Part shown: in pieces, positions 39,128 to 48,997 of the stretch
Position numbering within the stretch: position 1 is the first letter of the stretch
Layout: the number at the start of each line of letters is the position of its first letter
Notes under the pieces: model-generated
Told to the model about the DNA's origin: nothing
What the model saw: the letters and a program-made list of their open reading frames with translations, nothing else
Database searches by the model: none
NCBI RefSeq assembly: GCF_910594985.1
Contig: NZ_CAJVCE010000029.1
Coordinates: forward strand, 1-62,500
DNA length: 62,500 nt
Reading direction: 5' to 3'
DNA from: Paenibacillus allorhizosphaerae
GTDB taxonomy: Bacteria > Bacillota > Bacilli > Paenibacillales > NBRC-103111
Made by a program: the position numbers and the translations under genes

Positions 39128-41623
39128 ATGCAAAAATGGCAAACTTTTAATCAGGTGGAAACGGTTTGGTCTGGATGGATGCTTCGTGCAAAGCAGGCAG
39201 CGGGCAATGCATTTGTGAAAAACCGGCTCGTGCAGACGCTCGTCGCCAAGAAGTGGTCCATTTTGCTGCTCTTTATGGCTTTTCTGCTCGGTCGGGCGAT
39301 GATACTTGACCAGCTCGCTCCGTTCGCGGTCGCTTTTTTTGCAGTCATGTACTTTTTGCGAAGGGAATTGCTGTATTGGTCGGGCGCTTTTTTGGCGGCA
39401 GGGAGTCTCTTCTCGATGGATCCGACGCACACGGGATATTTGGTCGTAGAGATGCTTGTGTTCATTCTTATTCAAAAAGGCGTGGAACGCTTTGAACGGT
39501 CCGATATTTCGTATGCGCCGGTGATCGTGTTTGCTTCCACCTTTCTTGTGCAGTTGTTCTCGCATCTGGCCGATGCCCAGCTGAGCTGGTATACATTCAT
39601 GATGACCGGCGTGGAGTCCATGCTCAGTCTCATTTTGACGCACATCTTTTTACAAGCGATTCCGGTGTTCACGCTATCTCGCAAAAATTACGTTCTCAAA
39701 AACGAGGAAGTCATTTGTCTCATTATATTGCTCGCTTCGGTCATGACGGGAACCGTAGGCTGGCTGATCGGCCCCGTTACGCTCGAGCATGTGCTGTCGC
39801 GCTATTTGATTTTACTGTTCGCGCTTGTCGGCGGTGCGCCCCTTGGGGCATCGGTTGGCGTCATTACCGGACTCATTCTAAGTTTGGCGAACTCAAGCGC
39901 CATTTATCAAATGAGCCTTCTCGCGTTTGCCGGCATGCTCGCCGGCCTGCTCAAAGAAGGCAATAAAATGGCCGTATCGATCGGCATGCTGCTCGGGACG
40001 TCGATATTGTCCGTGTATTTGGGCAACCAGTCGGAAGTACTCAACTCGACGTGGGAATCCGTTGCCGCCGTCCTGCTGTTCCTCCTTACGCCGAGAGGCG
40101 TCATACAGACGCTTGCCAAATACGTTCCTGGGACGCAGGAAAATTTGAAGTCGCAGCATGACTATGCGAAGCGGGTGCGCGACGTGACAGCTGGCCGGGT
40201 TGAGCAGTTTTCGGAGGTGTTCCGGCAGCTATCCCGCAGCTTCAAGCAAATTACGGCCGAAGCGCAGCCGATGCGGCGCGAAGAAGAGGTCGGTCATTTC
40301 ATGAACTCGGTTGCGGAGAAATCATGCGCCTCATGCTGGAAAAGGCAGCAATGCTGGGACGAAAAGTTTTACCAAACGTATAAATACATGACCGATATGA
40401 TGACCGAAGTGGAGCTGCGGGAAAATATGACGAAGAAGGATTTGCTGCCGGAATGGAAGAAAGCGTGCGTTAAGCCGGATCAGGTGCTTGGCGTCATGAA
40501 GCAGCAGTACGATTTATATAAGAACGATCAGCATTGGAAGAAGCAGATCATCGACAGCAGGCAGCTCGTGGCGGAGCAGCTGTCGGGCGTTTCGCAGGTG
40601 ATGGAGGATTTGGCCAAAGAGATCAAACGCGAAGGACAGGAGATGTTCATGCAGGAGGAGCAAATCCGCAGCGCGCTCGAAGAGCTGGGACTTTCCATTC
40701 ACAGCATTGACGTGATCAGCCTTGACGAAGGGAATGTAGAAATCGAAATTATTCATCAGTATACGAAAGGGTTTGACGAATGCCGTAAAATTATTGCGCC
40801 GCTGCTCTCTGAAATTTTGGGTGAGCATATCGCTGTGAAGAACGAGCAGGCGTTGGAACGGAAAGAAGGCTACAGCACGGTGCTGTTCGGCTCCGCCAAG
40901 GAATACGAAGTGGAGACGGGCGTAGCGGGTGCGGCGAAGGGCGGCGATTTGCTGTCCGGCGACAGCTTCAGCACAACGGAGCTCGGCAACGGCAAATTCG
41001 CTGTTGCGCTTAGCGACGGCATGGGCAACGGCGAGCGGGCGCGGGCGGAGAGCAGCACGGCGCTCACCATCTTGCAGCAGCTGCTGCAGTCGGGAATGGA
41101 CGAGAAGCTGGCGATCAAGTCGGTGAATTCGATTCTGATGCTGCGTTCCTCCGACGAAATATACGCGACGGTCGATGTGGCATTGATCGATCTGTACAGC
41201 GCCCAGACGACGTTCATGAAGATCGGGTCGACGCCAAGCTTTATCAAGCGCGGCAATGAGGTATTCCCGGTGACGGCCAACAACTTGCCGGTTGGCATTG
41301 TGCACGATATTGATGTCGATCTGGTCAGCATCCCGCTGCAGCACGGCGATACGCTCATTATGATCACCGACGGCATTTATGACGCTCCGGGCCATGCGGT
41401 CAACAAAGAAATATGGATAAAGCGGATGATCAGCGAAATCGATGCGGAGACGCCGCAGGATTTTGCCGATGTGCTGCTGGAGCGGGTCGTACGATATCAT
41501 CACGGCGAAATCTTCGACGATATGACGGTCGTTGTCGCGCGCGTCGAGAAGTTCCAACCCGAGTGGGCGACGTTCCGCTGGCCGGGCTTGCAGCGGATCG
41601 AACGGCCGAAGACAGTCAGCTAA
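39128..41623 (+). CDS. spoIIE: Stage II sporulation phosphatase SpoIIE
   Basis: SpoIIE (831 aa) dephosphorylates SpoIIAA-P to release sigma-F in the forespore and takes part in asymmetric septation. The N-terminal third holds about ten membrane segments (about 45-330), the middle is the oligomerisation/FtsZ-binding region, and the C-terminal 240 residues form the PP2C phosphatase domain. Metal-binding motifs there include ALSDGMGNGERARAES and MITDGIYDAP. A Cys cluster (CASCWKRQQC) lies in the middle region. The ribosome-binding site is GGTGGTG, rather far from the ATG. Promoter spacing and 0A boxes point to Spo0A control. Confidence 0.96.
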   Translation: MQKWQTFNQVETVWSGWMLRAKQAAGNAFVKNRLVQTLVAKKWSILLLFMAFLLGRAMILDQLAPFAVAFFAVMYFLRRELLYWSGAFLAAGSLFSMDPTHTGYLVVEMLVFILIQKGVERFERSDISYAPVIVFASTFLVQLFSHLADAQLSWYTFMMTGVESMLSLILTHIFLQAIPVFTLSRKNYVLKNEEVICLIILLASVMTGTVGWLIGPVTLEHVLSRYLILLFALVGGAPLGASVGVITGLILSLANSSAIYQMSLLAFAGMLAGLLKEGNKMAVSIGMLLGTSILSVYLGNQSEVLNSTWESVAAVLLFLLTPRGVIQTLAKYVPGTQENLKSQHDYAKRVRDVTAGRVEQFSEVFRQLSRSFKQITAEAQPMRREEEVGHFMNSVAEKSCASCWKRQQCWDEKFYQTYKYMTDMMTEVELRENMTKKDLLPEWKKACVKPDQVLGVMKQQYDLYKNDQHWKKQIIDSRQLVAEQLSGVSQVMEDLAKEIKREGQEMFMQEEQIRSALEELGLSIHSIDVISLDEGNVEIEIIHQYTKGFDECRKIIAPLLSEILGEHIAVKNEQALERKEGYSTVLFGSAKEYEVETGVAGAAKGGDLLSGDSFSTTELGNGKFAVALSDGMGNGERARAESSTALTILQQLLQSGMDEKLAIKSVNSILMLRSSDEIYATVDVALIDLYSAQTTFMKIGSTPSFIKRGNEVFPVTANNLPVGIVHDIDVDLVSIPLQHGDTLIMITDGIYDAPGHAVNKEIWIKRMISEIDAETPQDFADVLLERVVRYHHGEIFDDMTVVVARVEKFQPEWATFRWPGLQRIERPKTVS

Positions 41624-41673
41624 CCGGCGGCAGAGGCGGCTTCAAATGAGCGTTATTCAGGAAAAAGCGATAT

Positions 41674-41706
41674 AAAGCGGCGATCCGAGACGGATGCCGC
41701 TTTTTT
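41674..41706 (+). terminator. Terminator after spoIIE
   Basis: AAAGCGGC plus ATCC pair with GGAT plus CCGCTTT around GAGAC, with one unpaired base on each side. TTTT follows. Confidence 0.88.
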
Positions 41707-41895
41707 GTGCTGTCCTCTCAGATTCACTCGTACGAGTAGCTTCCCCCTAAGAGGCTGCGCCTTTGACTGCAGGCCGCTGAATGCCATTGGCAAGCCTTCT
41801 GTTCGAACGCGCCAAGCTACAATACTGCCTCCTTAAGTTTAGAAATATTTCAAATGGAAAAACTAGAAGATAGATAGAAGGGAGGCAGGAAGCCA

Positions 41896-42666
41896 ATGAA
41901 ACAAATTATTCTCATTACCGACGGCTGCTCGAACGTGGGGATCAGTCCGGTAGTGGCGGCTGCCCATGCCAAAGCGGAAGGGATCGTCGTGCACGTCATC
42001 GGCGTATTGGACGGCGGTGGCATAGGGGAGCAGGGCGCGGAAGAAATCCAGGAGATTGCCAAAGCCGGAGGCGGCATGAGCCGGATGGTGCAGCCTGCGC
42101 AGCTGTCCCAAACCGTACAAATGATGACGCGCAAAACGGTGATTCAGACGATTCAGCAGGTGGTAAGTGAAGAATTAAGAACGATACTCGGGCATTCGAA
42201 GCTTGAAGCGCTTCCCCCGGAACAGCGGTCCGACGTTGTGCGCGTTATCGATGAGTTGACGGAGACGACAGCGCTCAAAGTGGCGCTTCTAATCGACGCC
42301 AGCGCCAGCATGAAGCCTAAGCTAAACGCCGTCAAGGACGCCATATATGATTTGCAGCTCAGTTTGCAGTCCCGTGCCGGCGAGAGCTTGCTGTCCGTTT
42401 TTCATTTCCCCGGAAATGTTTCAGGGGATCAGGAGGTGGAGATGGATCTGGATTGGACGCGAGACCTTGCAAATTTAAACCGGTTGTTTTATAAATTAAA
42501 CATGAAGGGAACGACACCAACCGGTCCGGCTTTGCTGAAAGTGATTCGGTTTATAGCCGGAGATGCCGATGAGATCGAAGCGGATACGCTGCATCGGGAG
42601 GGCCGCGAAATACACAACCGTGCAAACGCAGGTAGGGATGGGATATGGAGTGACTACGTCGTTTGA
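41896..42666 (+). CDS. yabS: VWA-domain protein YabS
   Basis: 256 aa. The C-terminal half is a von Willebrand A domain with the MIDAS motif DASASM (about 133-138) and a later GTTPTGPALL segment. The N-terminal part (MKQIILITDGCSNVGI) is a second, partial VWA-like fold with a Gly-rich loop. Function unknown; it always accompanies the kinase yabT. GGGAGGCAGG precedes the ATG. Its end overlaps the yabT start. Confidence 0.88.
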   Translation: MKQIILITDGCSNVGISPVVAAAHAKAEGIVVHVIGVLDGGGIGEQGAEEIQEIAKAGGGMSRMVQPAQLSQTVQMMTRKTVIQTIQQVVSEELRTILGHSKLEALPPEQRSDVVRVIDELTETTALKVALLIDASASMKPKLNAVKDAIYDLQLSLQSRAGESLLSVFHFPGNVSGDQEVEMDLDWTRDLANLNRLFYKLNMKGTTPTGPALLKVIRFIAGDADEIEADTLHREGREIHNRANAGRDGIWSDYVV

Positions 42667-43561
42667 GCCTGCTTTTCCGGCAGGAACCCTGATTCAGGGG
42701 AAGTGGAATAACGGCCAATACCGCATAGAAAGGCTTCTTGGCGAGGGAGCGAACGGCAGGGTCTATCTTGTTCGCAAAGGCAAACTGCACTTTGCGCTGA
42801 AATCCGGTTTTGATCCGCATGATCATCAATCGGAAGTGAACGCGCTTAAAGCGTTGTCCCGTTCTTCGAGCGCGTTTCAGCAGTTTATGGTCGATTCCGA
42901 CGACTTTGTATATAAAGGGAAAGACTATCCTTTTTATGTCATGAGATACATACGAGGCAAATCGTTAACGGATTTTCTTGCAGATAACGGCCGGGACTGG
43001 GTGCATCTGGTTGGACTGCAGCTGTTGCGCAAGCTGACTGAGCTTCACGCCGGCGGCTTCGTGTTCGGCGATTTGAAAGCCGAGAATATGATTATAAGCG
43101 GCTATGGCGATACAGAGCTGATCGATTTCGGCGGACTGACCGCGAAGGGTCGCTCGATTAAGCAGTTTACGGAAGTGTATGACCGGGGATTCTGGAATGC
43201 GGGTACGCGCACCGCGGATGAGGCTTACGATTTGTTCTCCTTCGCTGTATTGCTCCTTAGCGTGACGGACCGGCAGCGGCGGCTTCAAGGCTTCAAGACG
43301 ATTCTTCCGCAGAACCGCAACGTCGATACGCTGATCGAGATGCTGCGGGATAACGAACTGCTTGCGCCTGCGGCGCCGGTGCTGCGCAAAGCGCTGTTGG
43401 GCCAATACGCCGGCTCGAAGCAAGCGTTAGCCGATTGGCGGGCGCGCAGCCTCGCCAAGCGACCCGTGCGTAAAAAACCGGTAAGCGGCAACTGGATCAA
43501 ATTATGCTTTGCCGCTTCGCTGCTGTTATTCGGAGCTACGGTCTATATGTTTTGGCCGTAA
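42650..43561 (+). CDS. yabT: Serine/threonine protein kinase YabT
   Basis: YabT is a Hanks-type kinase of sporulating cells that binds DNA and phosphorylates RecA and other DNA proteins in B. subtilis. Visible: glycine loop LLGEGANGRVY, the Lys of FALKSGF, the catalytic loop VFGDLKAEN (the HRD His and Arg are replaced), DFGG, and one C-terminal membrane segment. No extracellular domain. The start is uncertain: GTG 42650 gives 303 aa and aligns with the family, ATG 42638 lacks room for a ribosome-binding site. It overlaps yabS by 17 bases. Confidence 0.9.
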   Translation: MTTSFEPAFPAGTLIQGKWNNGQYRIERLLGEGANGRVYLVRKGKLHFALKSGFDPHDHQSEVNALKALSRSSSAFQQFMVDSDDFVYKGKDYPFYVMRYIRGKSLTDFLADNGRDWVHLVGLQLLRKLTELHAGGFVFGDLKAENMIISGYGDTELIDFGGLTAKGRSIKQFTEVYDRGFWNAGTRTADEAYDLFSFAVLLLSVTDRQRRLQGFKTILPQNRNVDTLIEMLRDNELLAPAAPVLRKALLGQYAGSKQALADWRARSLAKRPVRKKPVSGNWIKLCFAASLLLFGATVYMFWP

Positions 43562-43588
43562 GTTGCTTTCAACCAAAGGAAGAGGTTT

Positions 43589-45040
43589 ATGGGGATGGAA
43601 TCTGCAGGAGAGTTGACGGCTCGCGTAGAACGGTTAATCCGCACGGAACATTTGATTTCGCCAGGGGACGGCGTCGTTGTCGCGGTATCAGGAGGGCCCG
43701 ATTCCGTCGCGCTGCTGCATCTCCTTTTTGCGCTGTCCGGGCGCTATAGGTGGAGGCTCACCGTTGCCCACGTCAATCACGGCTTCCGCGGCGAGGAATC
43801 CGAACGGGAGGCTGCAATTGTGGTGGGGTTAGCGCAAGAGCTGCGGCTGCCTTGCGAGAGCGTGGATATCGATGTGCCGCGGCACATACGGGAAACCGGC
43901 AAAAATGCGCAAGTTGCCGCCAGGGAGCTGCGCTATGCATTTTTGACGGAAGTTGCGGAGCGTTCGAGTGCCAGCCGTATCGCACTGGCGCATCACGCCG
44001 ACGATCAGGCGGAGACCGCGCTGATGCGGTTTATCCGCGGAACGGGGCCTTCCGGACTAGCCGGCATGCCGATGCGGCGGATGGTAAAAAATGGGTTGGA
44101 ACTTATTCGCCCATTGCTTCGTATATACAAATCAGACCTGGTTGATTACTGCCATCGGCACCGCCTGCCCTATTGCACGGACAGCAGCAATTTGGAGAAC
44201 AAATATTTTCGCAACCAGATGCGCAACGTAGCGCTTCCGTTTTTGAGACAGTATAATGAACAGCTGTCCTCCTCGCTGCTTCACCTTACGGAAATGGCGG
44301 CCGCGGAAAACGATTATATGGAGCGGGAAACTAGCGAAATTTTCAAGCAAATGGTGAAGCGGGATGGCGGAATCTACACCTGGTCCGCAAAATCGTTCGC
44401 AGGGGTACATGTTGCTTTACAAAGGCGTTTGATTAAACTAATATTAAATTATCTTGCCTCTGACCCGGACGGCATTGATTTTGTGACTGTTGAAGGAGCC
44501 AGGCTCGCGATTGCGGCGAAGGAGCCTTCGAATTTCCGGAGAGAGATCGGACAAAACATTACGATCGTCAGGGAATATGATCGAATTGCTGTTCATACTA
44601 TGGTTTTACAGCCAGTGGCTTATGCGTATGCTGTAGAGCGGGGGAGCGAAACGATCGTCATTCCGGAGACCGGCGTCATGCTGGAGTTTCGGTGGCTGGA
44701 TGGCGAAATTTCTCCTGCGCGGGGCGCTGCTCCTTACGAGGCTTGGTTTGATGCCGATGAGCTTGATTTTCCGTTGTCGGTTCGCAGCCGCAAGCCGGGG
44801 GACCGCATGAAGCCGTACGGACTAAACGGAACAAAAAAAGTAAAAGATATGTACATCGACGCAAAGATCCCTCCGCTGCTTAGGGAGCGCATACCGATAG
44901 TGGAAGATGCGAAGGGAACGGTGCTTTGGCTTCCCGGCGTCAGACGCTCGGCTCATGCCGGATGCGGCGCCAAGACGGTACACTATCTACATATGAAGCT
45001 TCACATGCCGGAGAGTCCTCTTTTCAGCATGTCAAGATAA
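43589..45040 (+). CDS. tilS: tRNA(Ile)-lysidine synthase
   Basis: TilS converts the wobble C of tRNA-Ile(CAU) to lysidine with ATP and lysine. The PP-loop SGGPDS is at 34-39. HHADDQAETALMRFIRGTG and the TDSSN motif follow, then the C-terminal TilS substrate-binding domains (SRKPGDRMKPYG). 483 aa, a normal length. AAAGGAAGAGG lies before the ATG. Confidence 0.95.
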   Translation: MGMESAGELTARVERLIRTEHLISPGDGVVVAVSGGPDSVALLHLLFALSGRYRWRLTVAHVNHGFRGEESEREAAIVVGLAQELRLPCESVDIDVPRHIRETGKNAQVAARELRYAFLTEVAERSSASRIALAHHADDQAETALMRFIRGTGPSGLAGMPMRRMVKNGLELIRPLLRIYKSDLVDYCHRHRLPYCTDSSNLENKYFRNQMRNVALPFLRQYNEQLSSSLLHLTEMAAAENDYMERETSEIFKQMVKRDGGIYTWSAKSFAGVHVALQRRLIKLILNYLASDPDGIDFVTVEGARLAIAAKEPSNFRREIGQNITIVREYDRIAVHTMVLQPVAYAYAVERGSETIVIPETGVMLEFRWLDGEISPARGAAPYEAWFDADELDFPLSVRSRKPGDRMKPYGLNGTKKVKDMYIDAKIPPLLRERIPIVEDAKGTVLWLPGVRRSAHAGCGAKTVHYLHMKLHMPESPLFSMSR

Positions 45041-45083
45041 TCATAATACAACCAATTTTAACTGAAAAGTGGGAGGATCTCTC

Positions 45084-45623
45084 TTGCAAAACGACGTACA
45101 AGAAATACTCTACTCGGAACAACAAATTCAAGACAAAGTAAAGGAGATGGGCGCTGCGATCAGTCGGGATTTCGAGGGGCGTAATCCACTCGTGATCTGC
45201 GTATTGAAAGGAGCCTTTATTTTTATGGGCGACCTTGTCAAGCAGATTGACGTCCCGCTGGAAATTGACTTTATGGCCGTATCCAGCTACGGAGCCACGA
45301 CCAAGTCGTCGGGTGTCGTTAAAATCATCAAGGATCTGGACATTTCCGTTGAGGGCAGGCATGTCCTGATCGTCGAGGACATCATCGACAGCGGGCTGAC
45401 GCTCAGCTACTTGATCGACGTGCTGGAACGCCGCAATGCGCAATCGATCACGATTGCAGCCCTATTCGATAAACCGGGGCGCCGCACCGTCGATTTGGAT
45501 GCGGACTACAAAGGATTTGTCATACCCGATGCATTTGTGGTCGGCTATGGGTTAGACTATGCGGAGAAGTACCGGAACTTGCCTTATGTAGGGATCTTGA
45601 AGCCAGAAGTGTACTCCCATTAG
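45084..45623 (+). CDS. hpt: Hypoxanthine-guanine phosphoribosyltransferase
   Basis: Purine salvage enzyme making IMP/GMP from base and PRPP. The PRPP motif VLIVEDIIDSGLTLSY is diagnostic, with LKGAFIFMGDL near the N-terminus and PDAFVVGYGLDYAEKYRNLPY at the end. TTG 45084, six bases after GGGAGGA, gives 179 aa, matching B. subtilis HprT; the frame is open five codons further to a GTG without support. Adjacent to tilS and ftsH as in B. subtilis. Confidence 0.95.
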   Translation: MQNDVQEILYSEQQIQDKVKEMGAAISRDFEGRNPLVICVLKGAFIFMGDLVKQIDVPLEIDFMAVSSYGATTKSSGVVKIIKDLDISVEGRHVLIVEDIIDSGLTLSYLIDVLERRNAQSITIAALFDKPGRRTVDLDADYKGFVIPDAFVVGYGLDYAEKYRNLPYVGILKPEVYSH

Positions 45624-45629
45624 CATTTC

Positions 45630-45659
45630 TTGAGATGCCGAGACTTGCTGTGGTACAAT
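45630..45659 (+). promoter_or_regulatory. Candidate sigma-A promoter of ftsH
   Basis: TTGAGA (45630-45635), 18 bases, TACAAT (45654-45659), 35 bases before ftsH. Confidence 0.5.
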
Positions 45660-45694
45660 ATACAATGTTGCCGTTTTTTGAGAGGAGGTAGGGG

Positions 45695-47653
45695 ATGAAT
45701 CGAATTATTCGCAATACGGGCTTTTATCTGCTCATTTTTTTGGTCACCGTCGGTATCGTACATTTTATCAGCACGCAAAATGATCAGAAAGATGTCATAA
45801 GCTACGATAAGCTTCAACAAGCGTTAGCACAGAAAAATGTCGAATCCATCATTGTGAAATATGACGCTCAAACGTATTTGGTTCGGGGGAAATACAAAAA
45901 CGCGCCTGCCGCGGACAAGAAAAATTTTGAGACCCGTGCACCTTACAGCGACGAAATATTCAAGATGATTCAGACGAGCGAAGTACCAAACGTGAACATT
46001 GAGAAGATGGAAGGGGACAACGTTTGGATCAGCTTCCTTACCTCCATTATTCCGTTCGTGATCATCTTCATCCTGTTCTTCTTTTTGCTGAACCAAGCCC
46101 AAGGTGGCGGCGGGAAAGTAATGAATTTCGGGAAAAGCCGGGCGCGGCTTTACAATGAAGAGAAGAAGCGGGTTACGTTCGAGGACGTCGCCGGCGCTGA
46201 CGAAGAGAAGCAGGAGCTTGTCGAGGTTGTTGAATTCTTGAAAGATCCCCGGAAATTTTCGGCCGTTGGCGCCCGAATTCCAAAAGGGGTGCTTCTCGTA
46301 GGGCCTCCGGGTACAGGTAAAACATTGCTCGCCCGTGCGGTTGCCGGTGAAGCCGGTGTTCCGTTCTTCAGTATCAGCGGTTCCGATTTCGTGGAAATGT
46401 TCGTTGGGGTCGGGGCATCGCGTGTACGCGATTTGTTCGAGAATGCTAAGAAAAATGCACCGTGTATCATATTTATAGATGAGATTGATGCGGTAGGCCG
46501 TCAGCGCGGTGCCGGTCTAGGCGGCGGTCACGACGAGCGCGAGCAGACGCTTAATCAGCTTCTTGTCGAGATGGACGGCTTCGGCGCGAACGAGGGCATT
46601 ATTATCGTCGCCGCAACGAACCGACCGGACATCCTGGACCCGGCGCTTCTCCGTCCAGGTCGTTTCGACCGTCAAATCACGGTAGATCGTCCGGATGTGA
46701 AAGGACGCGAAGCGGTACTTAAAGTGCACGCGCGCAACAAGCCGCTTGCCAAAGATGTAAAGCTCGAGCAGTTGTCCCGTTATACGACAGGCTTTACGGG
46801 AGCCGATCTTGAGAATTTGTTGAACGAAGCGGCATTGATCGCGGCGCGCCGCAACCGCAAAGATATATCGATGGACGAGATCGACGAAGCGTTCGATCGC
46901 GTCATCGTCGGAACGCAGAAGAAAAGCCGTGTGATCAGCGAGCGTGAGAAGCGAATGGTTGCTTTCCACGAAGCAGGTCATACGATCGTAGGCGTCCATG
47001 TCGAGAACGCCGAGATGGTGCACAAAGTGACGATCATCCCGCGCGGACGCGCAGGCGGATATGTGATGATGCTCCCTAAAGAAGGCGAAGACCGCATGAT
47101 GCAGACGAAGTCCGAGCTTCTGGATAAGGTAACGGGCTTGCTTGCGGGCCGCGTTTCCGAGGAGCTGTTCATCGGTGAGGTTGGAACGGGCGCATACAGC
47201 GACTTCCAACGCGCGACCGGCATTGTCCGCCGCATGATTACCGAGTTCGGGATGAGCGACAAGCTCGGTCCGATGCAATTCGGTACGACGCAAGGCCAAG
47301 TATTCCTCGGCCGCGATATCGGGCATGAGCAGAACTACAGCGACGCCATTGCCTATGAGATCGATCAGGAAATGCAGAGCATTATTCGCGAATGCTATGA
47401 TCGCGCCAAAGAAACGTTAACGAAATATGCCGACCAGGTTCGACTCATTGCCGAAACGTTGATCGAGAAAGAGACGCTCGAGAAAGAGCAGATCCGGGAA
47501 TTGATCGAAAGCGGCAAACTGGGTGCGATCCAGGAACCTACGCATAAGAACGACGACGTGAAAGTGAACATCCAAAGCCAACATCAGGAATCCGGCGACA
47601 ATAAGCTGGATTTCGATAAAGAAGGTACGGATGACAATAAAGACGAGAAATAA
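45695..47653 (+). CDS. ftsH: ATP-dependent zinc metalloprotease FtsH
   Basis: FtsH (652 aa) degrades misfolded membrane and regulatory proteins. Two membrane segments (about 8-26 and 113-133) flank an extracytoplasmic region. The AAA+ domain has Walker A GPPGTGKT (203-210), Walker B IIFIDEIDA and the second region of homology with NRPDILDPALLRPGRFD. The zinc site HEAGH is at 425-429. The C-terminus is long, charged and hydrophilic. GAGAGGAGG precedes the ATG. In B. subtilis FtsH is also needed for sporulation. Confidence 0.97.
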   Translation: MNRIIRNTGFYLLIFLVTVGIVHFISTQNDQKDVISYDKLQQALAQKNVESIIVKYDAQTYLVRGKYKNAPAADKKNFETRAPYSDEIFKMIQTSEVPNVNIEKMEGDNVWISFLTSIIPFVIIFILFFFLLNQAQGGGGKVMNFGKSRARLYNEEKKRVTFEDVAGADEEKQELVEVVEFLKDPRKFSAVGARIPKGVLLVGPPGTGKTLLARAVAGEAGVPFFSISGSDFVEMFVGVGASRVRDLFENAKKNAPCIIFIDEIDAVGRQRGAGLGGGHDEREQTLNQLLVEMDGFGANEGIIIVAATNRPDILDPALLRPGRFDRQITVDRPDVKGREAVLKVHARNKPLAKDVKLEQLSRYTTGFTGADLENLLNEAALIAARRNRKDISMDEIDEAFDRVIVGTQKKSRVISEREKRMVAFHEAGHTIVGVHVENAEMVHKVTIIPRGRAGGYVMMLPKEGEDRMMQTKSELLDKVTGLLAGRVSEELFIGEVGTGAYSDFQRATGIVRRMITEFGMSDKLGPMQFGTTQGQVFLGRDIGHEQNYSDAIAYEIDQEMQSIIRECYDRAKETLTKYADQVRLIAETLIEKETLEKEQIRELIESGKLGAIQEPTHKNDDVKVNIQSQHQESGDNKLDFDKEGTDDNKDEK

Positions 47654-47662
47654 CAACAAACA

Positions 47663-47689
47663 AACCGGTGCGGCAAGCACCGGTTTTTT
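47663..47689 (+). terminator. Terminator after ftsH
   Basis: AACCGGTGC (47663-47671) pairs perfectly with GCACCGGTT (47677-47685) around GGCAA, then TTTT. Confidence 0.88.
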
Positions 47690-47896
47690 GTTTGGTCACA
47701 AGGAAATATATCGCTTGCGCTATGTACGCTTCATATGATCTTAACAATCGGGTACAGTCGGGAGGACGGGGAATCCGGTTATCCTTGGTCTGGGTAAAAA
47801 CGAGGGTTTGGCGAGAAACTACACCTAAGGCGAGCAGGAAGCTTCTTACCGCATTGAAATCGGCGTTTATCGGAAGTTTTCATGGTTATTTAATCA

Positions 47897-47925
47897 TTGA
47901 CACAACAGGGATCGTTGTGTAAATT
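47897..47925 (+). promoter_or_regulatory. Promoter of nadABC with an embedded palindrome
   Basis: TTGACA (47897-47902), 17 bases, TAAATT (47920-47925). ACACAAC (47900-47906), 7 bases and GTTGTGT (47914-47920) form a perfect inverted repeat filling the spacer, a typical repressor position. In B. subtilis nad genes are repressed by NiaR (YrxA); I cannot say whether this site is for that protein. Confidence 0.55.
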
Positions 47926-48019
47926 AGGTGTAAATCTGCAAGCGATAAGGTGCAAACCTTTAAGCTATTTGTGAAGGTTTTCACTAACTACCAGGTGTTT
48001 AGAAAAAGGATGGTGTACC

Positions 48020-48958
48020 ATGGAAGCATTAGCGTTGGAACGCAAGGCCGAGCAGAACAGAGAACTGAAAGAGCGAATTGCTCAGCTGAAGAAGGAACGA
48101 AACGCTATTATTCTTGCTCATTATTATCAAAGGGATGAAATTCAAGAAGTAGCCGATTTCCGCGGGGATTCGTTCCTGCTCGCACAAAAGGCGGCTTCCA
48201 CCGATGCGGATGTCATCGTCTTTTGCGGCGTTCATTTTATGGGAGAAAGCGCTAAAATATTGGCCCCTAACAAAACCGTACTGATCCCGGATGAGCGTGC
48301 CGGTTGTCCTATGGCGGATATGGTGAACGTCGACGGTCTGCGTGCTTTGAAGAAGCAGCACCCGAACGCCAAAGTGGTCGCTTACATTAATACATCGGCG
48401 GACGTGAAGTCCGAGACGGACATTTGCTGTACATCCGCGAATGCGATCAAAGTCATCGAGTCGGTCGACTCGGATGAAATCATATGGGTGCCGGATAAAA
48501 ATTTGGGCGACTACGTATCCAAGTTTACCGATAAAAAGATGATCATCTGGGAAGGATACTGCAACACCCACGACATGTTGACCGTAAAAGATGTAGAGGA
48601 AATGAAGGCGCAGTACCCGAATGCCCAGTTCGTCGTTCATCCGGAATGCCGTCCCGAAGTGGTCAAGATGGGTGATTTTGTCGGCAGCACGACAGCGATC
48701 ATCAAATACTGCCGCGAATCGGATTGTCAGGAGTTCATCGTAGGCACGGAAGACGGAACAGGGTATCAGCTGCGGCTGGACAGCCCGAATAAAAAGTTCC
48801 ACTTTGCCACGAAATATTTGGTTTGTCCGAATATGAAAGTGAACAATTTGAAAAAAGTAGTCAAATGCCTGGAGACGAACGGCCCTCAGATATACGTACC
48901 GCCTCATGTTGCCGACAAAGCCAGAGCATCCTTGGAGCGCATGCTGCAGGTCAAGTAG
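48020..48958 (+). CDS. nadA: Quinolinate synthase NadA
   Basis: NadA condenses iminoaspartate with dihydroxyacetone phosphate to quinolinate using a [4Fe-4S] cluster. 312 aa. Conserved segments: LAHYYQRDEIQEVADFRGDS-type opening, FCGVHFMGESAKIL with a cluster Cys, CCTSANA, HPECRPEV and the C-terminal CPNMK. AAAGGATGGTG lies before the ATG. First gene of nadA-nadB-nadC, the de novo NAD pathway. Confidence 0.95.
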   Translation: MEALALERKAEQNRELKERIAQLKKERNAIILAHYYQRDEIQEVADFRGDSFLLAQKAASTDADVIVFCGVHFMGESAKILAPNKTVLIPDERAGCPMADMVNVDGLRALKKQHPNAKVVAYINTSADVKSETDICCTSANAIKVIESVDSDEIIWVPDKNLGDYVSKFTDKKMIIWEGYCNTHDMLTVKDVEEMKAQYPNAQFVVHPECRPEVVKMGDFVGSTTAIIKYCRESDCQEFIVGTEDGTGYQLRLDSPNKKFHFATKYLVCPNMKVNNLKKVVKCLETNGPQIYVPPHVADKARASLERMLQVK

Positions 48959-48997
48959 CATGCGCTACTTCTCTTCTTGTAAGGATAGGTGGGACTT

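Larger units (their letters stand above)
47654..48019 (+). other. Intergenic region ftsH - nadA
   Basis: 366 bases. They hold the ftsH terminator and the nad promoter with its palindrome. The stretch 47690-47890 shows no recognised element; a frame of 84 codons there has no family features. Confidence 0.65.

Noticed and set aside
47668..47922. Open frame of 84 codons between ftsH and nadA
   Set aside because: It begins inside the ftsH terminator, ends in the nad promoter and shows no conserved motif.
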